From: Myxococcales bacterium
GTDB taxonomy: Bacteria; Myxococcota_A; Polyangia; Polyangiales; Polyangiaceae
Direction: 5' to 3'
Assembly: GCA_016706225.1 (NCBI GenBank)
Contig: JADJKB010000022.1
Location: 1 to 64,000 of the forward strand
DNA length: 64,000 nt
Under the pieces are notes generated by a model. That model was not told the origin of the DNA, did not search any database, and saw only the letters and a program-made list of their open reading frames with translations. Position 1 is the first letter of the stretch; every line of letters begins with the position of its first letter. A program made the translations under genes and the position numbers. Shown piece after piece: positions 44,768 to 53,619 of the stretch.

Positions 44768-45994
44768 ATGGTGCAACTCGATTTGTCGCGAGTCCGCGCC
44801 GCGTTTCCGGCGCTGGCAGGCGAGACGGTATTTCTGGATAACGCCGGTGGCTCGCAGTGCCTTGGCGCGGTTGCCGACGCGGTGCGCGAGCACCTGCTGG
44901 AACGGAACGTTCAGCTTGGAGCAAGCTACGCGGTCTCGGAGGCCGCCTCGGCTCATGTGCTCGAGGGCCGCCGAGCGATCGCCCGGCTGGTCTCGGCCGC
45001 CGACGACCGACAGGTCGTGCTCGGTTCGTCCACGACTCAGCTGCTCGCGAACCTGGCGCTCGCCATGTCGCCGGGACTGAGAGCGGGCGACGAGATCGTG
45101 GTGACCGACGCGGATCACGAGGCGAACATCGGACCGTTTCGGCGGCTTGCGACCCGCGGTGTCGTGATCCGAGAATGGCGGCTCGACCGCGCCTCCCAGA
45201 CCCTCTCCGTCGAGGACCTCGAGCCTTTGCTCGGCCCGCGAACGCGGCTGGTGTGCATGACCCATTGCTCGAACGTGCTCGGGACCATCCACGACGTGCG
45301 GGAGGTTGCGCAGCGTGTGCACGCGGCGGGCGCACGCCTCCTGGTCGATGGGGTCGCCTATGCGCCGCACCGTCGACTCGACCTGCCCGCCTTCGAAGCG
45401 GACTACTACGCGTTCAGCCTTTACAAAGTCTACGGACCCCACCTCGCCGCGCTGGTCGCGCCGGTCAGGCATCTCGAAGAGCTCGCGAACATCAACCACG
45501 AGTTCTTGGCCGATCAGCTCCCTTACAAGCTGCAACCCGGCAACGTCTGTTTCGAGCTCGTTGCGTCGCTCCCGGCAGTGGAGGCGTACCTGCTCGAGCT
45601 TGGGGGCGGAGTCGGCGCCGGGACGTATGCGGAGGCACTCGAGCGGACCTACGCGGCGGTGGCTGCCCACGAGGCGGCGCTCGCCGAACAACTGTTGGCG
45701 TTCCTGCGTTCACGTGGCGACGTGACGTTGCTCGGTGAATCGAGCGCGGACGCCTCCCTGCGCGTGCCGACCATCAGCTTCGTCCCGCAAGCGCGGGATC
45801 CCGAGAGTGTAGTGCGCGCAGTTGACGCATCCGGCATCGGCATTCGGCACGGTGACTTCTACGCACGGCGGCTCATCGACGTGCTCGGACTGCGCGCGCG
45901 GGGCGGGGTCGTCCGCGTCTCGATGGTGCACTACAACACTCCGGCGGAGGTCGAGCAGGTGGTCGCAGCGCTGGAGGGTGCGCTGGCGGGGTGA
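44768..45994 (+). CDS. cysteine desulfurase-like class V aminotransferase
   Basis: 408 residues. PLP-dependent class V fold of the cysteine-desulfurase-like group (TIGR01976 type): FPALAGETVFLDNAGGSQ, GSSTTQLLANLALA, TDADHEANIGPFRRLA, TRLVCMTHCSNVLGTIHD, LLVDGVAYAPHRRLDLPA, YYAFSLYKVYGPHLAAL (PLP Lys in LYKVYG). C-terminal GIGIRHGDFYARRLID and VRVSMVHYNTPAEV. Lacks an obvious catalytic Cys loop, so it may not donate sulfur to clusters; actual substrate unknown. Confidence 0.88.
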   Translation: MVQLDLSRVRAAFPALAGETVFLDNAGGSQCLGAVADAVREHLLERNVQLGASYAVSEAASAHVLEGRRAIARLVSAADDRQVVLGSSTTQLLANLALAMSPGLRAGDEIVVTDADHEANIGPFRRLATRGVVIREWRLDRASQTLSVEDLEPLLGPRTRLVCMTHCSNVLGTIHDVREVAQRVHAAGARLLVDGVAYAPHRRLDLPAFEADYYAFSLYKVYGPHLAALVAPVRHLEELANINHEFLADQLPYKLQPGNVCFELVASLPAVEAYLLELGGGVGAGTYAEALERTYAAVAAHEAALAEQLLAFLRSRGDVTLLGESSADASLRVPTISFVPQARDPESVVRAVDASGIGIRHGDFYARRLIDVLGLRARGGVVRVSMVHYNTPAEVEQVVAALEGALAG

Positions 45995-46072
45995 GCGTGC
46001 TGCATGCGTCGCGCTGGAGTGCGCCGCCGGACGAACACGTGTCCAGCGCGCGGCGGCGCGCCTCGCCGAGGC

Positions 46073-47488
46073 TCAGCTCTTGGGTTTGCGCTCGAGCTCG
46101 ATGCCGAGGCGCTCCATGCGTCGATACAGCGCCTGACGGCTGAGACCGAGCTCCGCCGCCGCTCGGGCCACGACCCCTTGAGCGCGGACGAGGCTCTCCT
46201 CGATCGTACGGCGCTCGGCTTGTGACAGCGGATCGCTCGTGCTCGGTGCGGCATCGCGCTGCGGCGCGGGCTCCGACGCCGAGCGGGTCAGGTCCAGGTC
46301 GGCCGCGCCGATGGCGCGGGACTGGCACACCAGAAGCGCCCGCTGGATCCGGTTCTCGAGCTCGCGGACGTTGCCCGGCCAGTCGTGCGCCTCGAGGGCG
46401 GCGATGGCGTCCGCACCGAGCTCCGGAGGGGGCTCGCTCTCGTCTCGTCGGGCGCTCGCGTGCAGCTGCACGAAGTGCCGAGCCAGCGGCAGCACGTCCT
46501 CGACGCGTTCACAGAGGGGTGGGACACGGACCTCGATCACGTTCAGGCGGAAGAAGAGATCCTCCCTGAAGCTGCCGGCAGCGATGGCGGCGCGCAAATC
46601 GGTGTTAGTCGCACTCACCACGCGCACGTCGGCGTTGCGCGTCGTCGAGCTGCCGACACGTTCGAACTCGCCGCTCTGCAGCACCCGCAGCAGCTTCATT
46701 TGTCCCGCGACGGAGAGATTGCCTATCTCGTCGAGAAAGAGCGTGCCGCCATGGGCCGCCTCGAACCGACCCAAGCGTAGCTTGGTGGAGCCCGTGAAGG
46801 CCCCCGCCTCGGCTCCGAACAACTCCGCCTCCAGGAGCTGTTCCGGCAGGGCTCCCGTGTTGACCTTGACCAACGGATGCCCGCGTCGCGGTGAGTTGGC
46901 GTGGATGATCTCCGCGATCTTCTCCTTGCCCGCACCATTGGCTCCGGTCACGAGCACGGGAACGTCAGCGCGCGCCACCTGCACCGCCAGCGACACCGCT
47001 TGGTGCATGGTCGTGCTCCGGTAGAGCAAGCCACATAGCTCGAACTTCTGCGCGAGCCCGGCTCGCTCGCGCGCTGCTCGACCGCGGAGGCGTGCGTTTT
47101 CTTCCCCGATTGCGCGCATGCGCAGCAGGTTCTGGACGCTGAGCACCAGCTTGGCGTCGTCCCAGGGTTTTCCCAGGTAGTCGGCGGCGCCTTCCCTCAC
47201 CAGCTCGACGGCCGTTTGCAGCGAAGTCCAGGCGGTCATGAGCACCACGGGTAGCTCGGGGTCCAGGCCGCGGATCTTGCGAAAGAGATCGATGCCGTCT
47301 GCGCCGCTGGTCGAGCTCGCAGCCAGGTTCATGTCCTGCACGACCACACCGATGTCGGCCGTGCGCACCGCTTCGAGCGCCGCCTCCGCCGTGGGCACCG
47401 CGAGAACTTCGAGCCCATGCAGGTCGAACAGCAACGACAGCGCGGTTCGCACTGCTTCTTGGTCATCGACGACGAGGACCTTCGCCAC
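46073..47488 (-). CDS. sigma-54-dependent response regulator (NtrC family)
   Basis: 471 residues. Receiver KVLVVDDQEAVRTALSLLFD with phospho-Asp in VVVQDMNLAASS; the loop after it is longer than usual. AAA+ domain: LVTGANGAGKEKIAEIIH (Walker A variant of GETGTGKE), LFGAEAGAFTGSTKLRLGRF (GAFTGA loop reads GAFTGS), [13 protein letters not shown] (Walker B), VRVVSATNTDLRAAI, FREDLFFRLNVIEVRVPPL, WPGNVRELENRI. Fis-type HTH GVVARAAAELGLSRQALYRR. Activates sigma-54 promoters. Divergent from the histidine kinase gene 75 bases away, its probable partner. Confidence 0.93.
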   Translation of the reverse strand: MAKVLVVDDQEAVRTALSLLFDLHGLEVLAVPTAEAALEAVRTADIGVVVQDMNLAASSTSGADGIDLFRKIRGLDPELPVVLMTAWTSLQTAVELVREGAADYLGKPWDDAKLVLSVQNLLRMRAIGEENARLRGRAARERAGLAQKFELCGLLYRSTTMHQAVSLAVQVARADVPVLVTGANGAGKEKIAEIIHANSPRRGHPLVKVNTGALPEQLLEAELFGAEAGAFTGSTKLRLGRFEAAHGGTLFLDEIGNLSVAGQMKLLRVLQSGEFERVGSSTTRNADVRVVSATNTDLRAAIAAGSFREDLFFRLNVIEVRVPPLCERVEDVLPLARHFVQLHASARRDESEPPPELGADAIAALEAHDWPGNVRELENRIQRALLVCQSRAIGAADLDLTRSASEPAPQRDAAPSTSDPLSQAERRTIEESLVRAQGVVARAAAELGLSRQALYRRMERLGIELERKPKS

Positions 47489-47562
47489 GGTAGTCCCAGT
47501 CTAGTTCAGTTGACGCGCTAGCGCGCAACTGCCGTACACTGGTTTCTAGAGGGCACACCGTC

Positions 47563-48741
47563 ATGATGCTGCCGTTCAACCTGCTCCCCATGCTGGTCGC
47601 CGTGATCGTGGCAGGCGCGCTCGGCATCGCGGCCCGACCGCTGCACGAGGCGCTCGGCGCCGGCGCCGTAGTCGGCTTGCTGGTCGCGGTCCTCTCGAGG
47701 CGTGGTACGACGCCGCCGGCGACGCTCGCAGCGAGCGTCGCGGATCTGAATCCGGACGCGCTGGTGCTGTACTCGGACACCGGCAGGATTCGCTACGCAA
47801 ACGGCGCGGCGAGGGACCTGTTCTTCGAGGGGACCGACCCAGCCGGACAGAACTTCTTGCGTTTGGCTGGGCGAGCGCCGGCGGCCTTGTCTCAGGCCTT
47901 GTTGGATGGGTCGGATCGTCTGTTCACTTTCGAGGTCGAGCAGCAGACGGAGACCTTTCACTTGAGCCGGTGCGCCTACGACCTCGATGGCCAGGAGGTC
48001 ACGCTCTTGGTGGTCAGGAACCTGACGCGGGAGATCTCGCGCCGCGAGGTGTCGACACTCAAGAACGTCGTGCGAGTCATCAGCCACGAGGTCAACAATT
48101 CCCTCGCACCCATCGCATCACTGGTCAATTCCGCGCGGCTGATCGCCGAGCGGCCCGAGCACGCGGCCAAGCTCGCGTCCGTCTTCGACACCATCGAAGA
48201 GCGAACCAAACACCTGCACGCATTCCTGGAGGGTTATTCCGGACTCGCCCGCCTGCCCGTGCCGCAGCCGCGGAATGTCGAGTGGGGCAGCTTTCTGCAG
48301 CACCTGAAGGAGCTCTACCCGGAGATTTCTTTGCCCGAGCCCAGCGCCGCCCCGGGCTACTTCGATGCCACACAGCTGGAGCAGGTGCTGATCAACCTGA
48401 TCAAGAACGCCGTCGAAGCGGGGAGTCCGAAGGCGGACGTCGAGCTTCGCGTCAGGGAAGAGCTCGACGGCTCTACCCGCATTCAGCTGGCGGACCGAGG
48501 TCCAGGTTTCACCGAGGAATCGCTCAAGAGTGCCTTCATGCCGTTCTACACCACCAAAACAAAAGGCAGTGGGATGGGACACGCCCTCTCGCGGGAGATC
48601 GTCCATGCCCACGGCGGCACGATCAGTCTCGCCAATCGCGAGGGCGGCGGGGCGCAGGTGACCATCATCTTGCCGGGCACCAAACCGCCGGATGGGCGGC
48701 TGGCGCGTTCACGCACCAAGCTCACCCTGTCCCGCGCTTGA
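47563..48741 (+). CDS. membrane PAS histidine kinase
   Basis: 392 residues. Two N-terminal membrane helices (residues 5-48), a PAS domain (LNPDALVLYSDTGRIRYANG), HisKA-like VVRVISHEVNNSLAPIASLV with the phospho-His, then HATPase: EQVLINLIKNAVEAG (N box), LADRGPGF (G1), PFYTTKTKGSGMGHALSREI (G2). The ISHEVNNSLAPI wording is typical of kinases paired with NtrC-type regulators near transporters. AGAGGG precedes the ATG. Senses an unknown envelope or cytosolic signal and should phosphorylate the divergent regulator. Confidence 0.9.
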   Translation: MMLPFNLLPMLVAVIVAGALGIAARPLHEALGAGAVVGLLVAVLSRRGTTPPATLAASVADLNPDALVLYSDTGRIRYANGAARDLFFEGTDPAGQNFLRLAGRAPAALSQALLDGSDRLFTFEVEQQTETFHLSRCAYDLDGQEVTLLVVRNLTREISRREVSTLKNVVRVISHEVNNSLAPIASLVNSARLIAERPEHAAKLASVFDTIEERTKHLHAFLEGYSGLARLPVPQPRNVEWGSFLQHLKELYPEISLPEPSAAPGYFDATQLEQVLINLIKNAVEAGSPKADVELRVREELDGSTRIQLADRGPGFTEESLKSAFMPFYTTKTKGSGMGHALSREIVHAHGGTISLANREGGGAQVTIILPGTKPPDGRLARSRTKLTLSRA

Positions 48742-48757
48742 GGCCTCGCTTCGCGGC

Positions 48758-49708
48758 TCAAAGCACCTGAACCTGTCGCGAGGTCCAGGAGTTGCCGCCG
48801 CGGTTGTCCCGAGCGACGAACCACATCGTGTGGGTCTGGCCCGAAGCGGCCCTGCGGGCAACCCAGCGGTTGTTTGGCGATTCGTCGGTACGCGCGTCGA
48901 ACTCGAAGGTGCCTTCGGTCGCGTAGTACTGAATGACGACCTGCTCCTCGAAATCGCGCCCGAGCTCGTCGTGACCGGACTCTGCCGAACCGGGGGTGAG
49001 GGCGACCGACACACGGTGACGCTCCCCTCCGTCGCAGTCGTCCAGCTTGTTGGGGTTGTTCTTGCAGGGGCGCACGATCTTGACCTCGGTGTCGGGCCAC
49101 GGCGCTCCGTCCCAGTTCACCTGCTCGATGCCGGGGTTTTGGTTCCTGTCCGTGCGGCGCAAGAAGATGCGCTTGACCGCCACGGCCCAGCGCTCGTACG
49201 GAAGCTCTGCATTGGTCCCCGCTTCGTTGCAGCGGAAGGACAACTCCCCGCTGCTCAGCGTGGCCGGGTCCCGTTCGGAGAGCGTGCCAGGGCAAGCCAG
49301 CGTCACGACGCCGACGATTGCGTTCCCGAGCGCCGAGTCCGGCACGCCGTCGAGCGCAGTCGTGGGAATGCTCGTGTCGATCTCGTCGAGCCCGACTCCC
49401 TGCTGTGCCGCCGGGCTCTGCCCGCTGCTCAGCGCGTCCGCCGCGATCTTCTGCAAGCAGCCGATCGGCGAGGGGTCGCTCGGGTTGTTGCAGGTCATCC
49501 AAGTCAAGCTCACGGGCCGCCCGAAGGGCTCATGGTAGAGCACTCGCAAGTGAACTTGTTCTCCGGGCGCAGCGAACGGCGCGTCGGCCTGGACGGCGAT
49601 CAGTCGGAAGTCCGTGACTCGGGAGCCGGGGTCGAAGTCGTCACCGCACGCCGCCAAAGTCATTGCCAAGAGGCCCATCAGGCCCGAAATCCAGCTCCTG
49701 TTGATCAC
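48758..49708 (-). CDS. lipoprotein co-encoded with TonB-dependent receptor
   Basis: 316 residues. MINRSWISGLMGLLAMTLAAC is the signal (Cys21). The mature protein has beta-strand-rich stretches (VTDFRLIAVQADAPFAAPGE, VHLRVLYHEPFG, TMWFVARDNRGGNSW) and several Cys (TCNNPSDPSPIGC, CPGT, CNEAG, CKNN). Its ATG overlaps the receptor stop, so both come from one mRNA. By position it is likely a surface partner that captures the ligand for the receptor; no family recognised. Confidence 0.85.
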   Translation of the reverse strand: MINRSWISGLMGLLAMTLAACGDDFDPGSRVTDFRLIAVQADAPFAAPGEQVHLRVLYHEPFGRPVSLTWMTCNNPSDPSPIGCLQKIAADALSSGQSPAAQQGVGLDEIDTSIPTTALDGVPDSALGNAIVGVVTLACPGTLSERDPATLSSGELSFRCNEAGTNAELPYERWAVAVKRIFLRRTDRNQNPGIEQVNWDGAPWPDTEVKIVRPCKNNPNKLDDCDGGERHRVSVALTPGSAESGHDELGRDFEEQVVIQYYATEGTFEFDARTDESPNNRWVARRAASGQTHTMWFVARDNRGGNSWTSRQVQVL

Positions 49709-52107
49709 AGCTCACCTCGCAATCCGACGATCGGAAGAATGGGCAGTCCGGCAATCGCGTCGGACCGCGAGTAGTTGTAGTTGTAGGAACGCCCTTCGGG
49801 GTTCTTGCGGTTGTAAGCGTTCTGCACGTCCACGTAGGTGCTGAGCTTCCAGCTGGTGAACGTCCAGGTCTTCTCGGCGCGCACGTCGAGCGTGTGGTAC
49901 GCGGCTGTGCGCCCGGAGTACTTGCCGGCGTAGCTCGGCTGGTAGGCGCCTGCGTCCGCGTCGTACACCGCGGCTTCTATCGGGGTGTACGGGGTGCCGC
50001 TCGTGTAGCGCCAGCGCGCGCCGAGGCTCCACCCGCGACCAAGCTGGTAGCTCCCAAGGGCCGTGAGGATGTGAGTTTGGTCCCACTGACTGAGGTGAGT
50101 GGGCTCGGAATCGGCGGAGCGCAGCTCGCTGCGCGACAGCGTATACGCCACCCAGCCGAAGAAACGCTCGTCGGCCTTGTAGCGCAGCAGCAGCTCACCG
50201 CCGAAGGCCCGCCCGGACCCGGTGTTCTGGTACGACCGACCGCTGGCCTTCGTCGCATCCGGGCGTTCGGCCACGAGATCAGTCATGCGCCGATAGAAAC
50301 CGTCGAGTGACAACTCGACGCTGCGCGAGAGCTCCTGCTCGAAGCCGAGACCGTAGTGCACCGCGCGCTCGTGAGAGATCGAGGAGCTGCCGAAGGGTTC
50401 GATGCTCTGGTAGGGCTGGGGCGGCTGATGATAGAGGCCAAGGCCTCCCTTGATGGTGGTGCGGGGGAAGCCCGACGCGACGTCCCAGCGCGCGGACAGG
50501 CGCGGGCTCACGCGAGTTTGGCCGATGTCGCTGGTGTAGTCAGCGCGCACGCCGGGCATGAGCTTCAGGCCCGGCGTGGGCGACACTTCGAGCATGGCGT
50601 AAGCGGCGGGCAGGAAGCGGGTGGTGCTGGTCCTGAGCGCGTTGTAGGGCTGCGCGAACATTGGCCCGGGGCTGTCGCCATACTCCTGAATTGCCGGGCC
50701 GAAGTAGTCGGCGTCCGTCTCCATCCAGAGCATGTCGAGGCCGCCGATCAACTTCAGACCCGTCGTCAGCGGGATCCTCAGGTCGGAGCGCACCGCAACC
50801 GGCTTGTACGTCAGATCCAGCCGCGCCGCGCCGACGTCGAATTTGTGGTTGTCGCGACCGACCGAGACGGTGTTGAGCCAACGCGAGCTCTCGCCGAAGT
50901 GGGTGTCGGTGCGGAGTTGCACGCGCTGGCTGCTGAGCGATTCGCCGAAGTTCCCGCCGAACGCCGGGTCCTTCGGGTCGGGTGCGTTGAGCACAAAACG
51001 CATGCGGTCGTCGGAACCGAAGAAGGTGACGCGCGCCGTCGTGTTCTTGGTCACGTCGTGCTCAACCATCGCCTGATAGTCGTAGTAGACCGGCGCGGTG
51101 GAGACGCCGACGCCGCCGCCTTTCTCGAGCACGGAGCCGATCCAGGCGTCGATCCACGAGCGTCGCCCCGCGAAGAGCACGCGGGTCTTCGAGCCGATTG
51201 GGGCTTCGGCCAGCACTCGACCGTCGAGCAGATCGAGCTGCAACATGCCGTGAAAGCGGTCCTTCTTGGGCGAGCGAAGACCAATGTCGACGATGCCGCC
51301 GACGGCGCGGCCGTACTCCGGGCCGAAGTTTCCAGGCACGAAGTCGATGCGCTCGAGAAGCTCGGACGGCAGTACCGAGGTGAGCCCGCCGAAGTGATAG
51401 GCGATGGGGATCGAGGTGCCGTCGACGAAGACCGCCGAGTCCTCGGGTCCTGTGCCCCGCACCAAGAGCACACCCATGCCACCCGGTGCGCGCGCCACGC
51501 CCGGCAGGCTCTCCACCGACCGCAACGCATCTCCGTTCGTCCCCGGCATGCGCGTCACTTCTTTGCGGTCGAGCTCATGGTGGGTGACCTCACGAGCCGG
51601 GCGCGCTCCGACGATCTCGACCTCGGTCGTGGGCAGGTCGCTCGGCGGAGTGGTCACCGCGGCGGGCCGGGGTGACGGCTTGTTTGCGGGCTTGGGGGGA
51701 GGGGCCTTGGGTTGGGGCTTCGGCGGTTGATAGCTGAACTCGAGCCGGAAGGGGATGCGCGCCGGGATGGGCTGTCCACTCCTCGTGGCGGGCTTGAACC
51801 GGGTCCGTCGCGCCGCAGCAACGGCGGCGGCGTCGAACGCCGCGTTGGCGGACCGGGTGACCTCCACGTCGGTAACCGCGCCTTGCTCGTCGATCGACAG
51901 GCGGAGCTCGACGTGGGCGCTCGCGCCTGCCGCCGTTTCGGACTCGGGATACTCCGGCTCCACGCGCTCGACGAGCTCGGGTGCCACAAGCTTCTGCTCG
52001 GTTGCATCAGTGTCCGGCTGAGCCTCGACCCGAGTAGCAGCCGAGAGCGCGAAGCAAACAAGAGACAGTGCGAGAGCACTCATCGGGCGAAGCGAGCGGA
52101 GCGACAT
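49705..52107 (-). CDS. TonB-dependent receptor with N-terminal TonB-C domain
   Basis: 800 residues. Signal to about residue 29. Residues about 40-128 form a TonB C-terminal-like domain (VEPEYPESETAAGASAHVEL ... DAAAVAAARRTRFKPATRSG). A Pro/Lys linker follows (KPQPKAPPPKPANKPSPRPA). Then come a plug domain (VTRMPGTNGDALRSVESLPG, VLLVRGTGPEDSAVFVDGT) and a beta-barrel ending GLRGEL. TonB-like domain in the receptor itself is a myxobacterial habit. Outer-membrane uptake of an unknown ligand, energised by the divergent ExbB-ExbD-TonB set. Confidence 0.92.
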   Translation of the reverse strand: MSLRSLRPMSALALSLVCFALSAATRVEAQPDTDATEQKLVAPELVERVEPEYPESETAAGASAHVELRLSIDEQGAVTDVEVTRSANAAFDAAAVAAARRTRFKPATRSGQPIPARIPFRLEFSYQPPKPQPKAPPPKPANKPSPRPAAVTTPPSDLPTTEVEIVGARPAREVTHHELDRKEVTRMPGTNGDALRSVESLPGVARAPGGMGVLLVRGTGPEDSAVFVDGTSIPIAYHFGGLTSVLPSELLERIDFVPGNFGPEYGRAVGGIVDIGLRSPKKDRFHGMLQLDLLDGRVLAEAPIGSKTRVLFAGRRSWIDAWIGSVLEKGGGVGVSTAPVYYDYQAMVEHDVTKNTTARVTFFGSDDRMRFVLNAPDPKDPAFGGNFGESLSSQRVQLRTDTHFGESSRWLNTVSVGRDNHKFDVGAARLDLTYKPVAVRSDLRIPLTTGLKLIGGLDMLWMETDADYFGPAIQEYGDSPGPMFAQPYNALRTSTTRFLPAAYAMLEVSPTPGLKLMPGVRADYTSDIGQTRVSPRLSARWDVASGFPRTTIKGGLGLYHQPPQPYQSIEPFGSSSISHERAVHYGLGFEQELSRSVELSLDGFYRRMTDLVAERPDATKASGRSYQNTGSGRAFGGELLLRYKADERFFGWVAYTLSRSELRSADSEPTHLSQWDQTHILTALGSYQLGRGWSLGARWRYTSGTPYTPIEAAVYDADAGAYQPSYAGKYSGRTAAYHTLDVRAEKTWTFTSWKLSTYVDVQNAYNRKNPEGRSYNYNYSRSDAIAGLPILPIVGLRGEL

Positions 52108-52432
52108 AGATCACCTTTGGTTGGCGGTAGGTCACGCGAGACGCGGGCGACGATTGCCGACGACACGCTTCAGCAAGCCGCGCGCCAACGTGAGGACCGC
52201 GGTGTGGGAAGCACGAAGTGAGTGCGAAACGCGCGGCGAACCGCCGAGGCCCGGAGCTCACGCGACGACGAAGCGGCCGCCGGACAGCGGACACGTGTCC
52301 GGCAGCGGGACGAGCGTCCGGCATGCGCGCCGGACACCCGGGGGAAAACCCGGGCAAACGCGGGGTCTGGACTCGAACCCCGGCTGGCACGCCGCGTGCG
52401 ATGGCTGCCCGGTACCGAAGGAGATCATCACG
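52108..52432. other. 325-base divergent control region of the TonB locus
   Basis: No gene. It contains a 14-bp perfect palindrome CGGACACGTGTCCG (52288-52301) surrounded by further CCGGACA and CGTCCGG half-sites between 52278 and 52350, and a good GAAGGAG site before exbB. Dense TGTCCGG/CCGGACA repeats suggest binding of a regulator controlling both directions. Confidence 0.45.
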
Positions 52433-53167
52433 ATGAACATCGTCATTCGCGCCAAGGCCCTGATGCTTGCAATGGGGGCATCGCCGATCCTCTACTTGAT
52501 GCTCGCGCTCAGCGTCGTGAGCTTGGCCATCATCATCGAGCGCGCGTGGTTCTTCTTCCGCTCGGCCGGAGACGTCGAGCGGCTCGCGAGTCAGCTGGAC
52601 GCTCAGCTCACGGCGGGTAACGTCCACGCTGCTCGGCAGGAGCTCGCGAAGCAGGCATCGACTGAAGCCAGGGTCGTTTTGGCCGGGTTGATGAAGGCGG
52701 AGGACGGCGCCGAATCAGCAGCAGAGGCGATGGCGGGCGCGGGCTCGATGGAGCGCATGAAGCTCGAGCGAGGTCTGGCGTATCTGGGCACGTTGGGTAG
52801 CAACGCGCCCTTCATCGGGCTCCTGGGCACGGTGATTGGCATCGTCATGGCGTTCGAGCGTCTGAGCGAGGCGGGGCACGCCGCAGCGACCGCTGGAGCT
52901 TCGGCGGAGGTGATGGCGAGCATCGCCGAAGCGCTGGTGGCAACCGCCGTCGGCCTGGCCGTCGCGATTCCAGCCATTGTCGCGTTCAACTACTTCCAGC
53001 GGCGCATCAAGGCCATCAGCGTCAACACCGACGCCCTCGGTCGCGTGCTCCTCTCGTGGCTGAAGCGCAAGCGCGAAGGGCGTCCACTGGAGGTGGCTCC
53101 CCCTTCGTCCCGACGTCCGTCCCTGAGCCTGGCGCGCCCGACGCGTGCGGCCGGAAGTGAGGCGTGA
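52433..53167 (+). CDS. exbB: ExbB/TolQ-type proton channel
   Basis: 244 residues. Three membrane helices as in MotA/TolQ/ExbB: ILYLMLALSVVSLAIIIERAWFF, then LGTLGSNAPFIGLLGTVIGI and SIAEALVATAVGLAVAIPAI with the conserved Thr/Pro channel residues. A basic C-terminal tail extends beyond the usual end. GAAGGAG precedes the ATG. Couples proton flow to TonB motion; first gene of exbB-exbD-tonB. Confidence 0.93.
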   Translation: MNIVIRAKALMLAMGASPILYLMLALSVVSLAIIIERAWFFFRSAGDVERLASQLDAQLTAGNVHAARQELAKQASTEARVVLAGLMKAEDGAESAAEAMAGAGSMERMKLERGLAYLGTLGSNAPFIGLLGTVIGIVMAFERLSEAGHAAATAGASAEVMASIAEALVATAVGLAVAIPAIVAFNYFQRRIKAISVNTDALGRVLLSWLKRKREGRPLEVAPPSSRRPSLSLARPTRAAGSEA

Positions 53168-53169
53168 TC

Positions 53170-53619
53170 ATGGCTGCTTTCCAGACCCACGACGACAACG
53201 AGATCGTCGCCAGCATCAACGTCACTCCGCTCGTCGACATCGTGCTCGTGCTCCTGGTGGTCTTCATGGTCACGGCCAAGCTGATCACCCAGCAGGGGCT
53301 CCCGATGGACCTGCCGCGGGCGGCCACCGCCGGGGCGACTCAGACGGTCTTGACGGTTTCTCTCGACGAGCGCGGGCGGCTTTACGCCGACGGTCGGGAG
53401 CTCGGCGGCGATGAGGAGCTCCGCCGGATCGCCCAGCAAGCCAACCAGAATAACCCCGAGCTTCGCACCGTGCTTCAAGCCGCGGGCAGCGCCCCGCACG
53501 CATCGGTGATGCACGTGCTCGACGAGCTTCGCTCGAGTGGCGTGACACGCATCGCGTTTGCTGCCGAGCCGGCAGCGAGGAGTCTCGATGAAGGACGGCC
53601 TGGAAATGTCCCGCGCTGA
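53170..53619 (+). CDS. exbD: ExbD/TolR-type protein
   Basis: 149 residues. IVASINVTPLVDIVLVLLVVFMVTAKL is the single membrane helix; its Asp (LVDIVL) is the proton carrier in ExbD. Periplasmic domain LTVSLDERGRLYADGREL. The ATG at 53170 has GAGG eight bases before it and is preferred to the GTG at 53164 that overlaps the exbB stop. Works with ExbB; overlapped by tonB. Confidence 0.93.
   Translation: MAAFQTHDDNEIVASINVTPLVDIVLVLLVVFMVTAKLITQQGLPMDLPRAATAGATQTVLTVSLDERGRLYADGRELGGDEELRRIAQQANQNNPELRTVLQAAGSAPHASVMHVLDELRSSGVTRIAFAAEPAARSLDEGRPGNVPR

Noticed and set aside
42471..44768. Forward frame of 765 codons spanning the hybrid kinase and the EAL regulator
   Set aside because: Crosses two real genes on opposite strands and resembles no protein.
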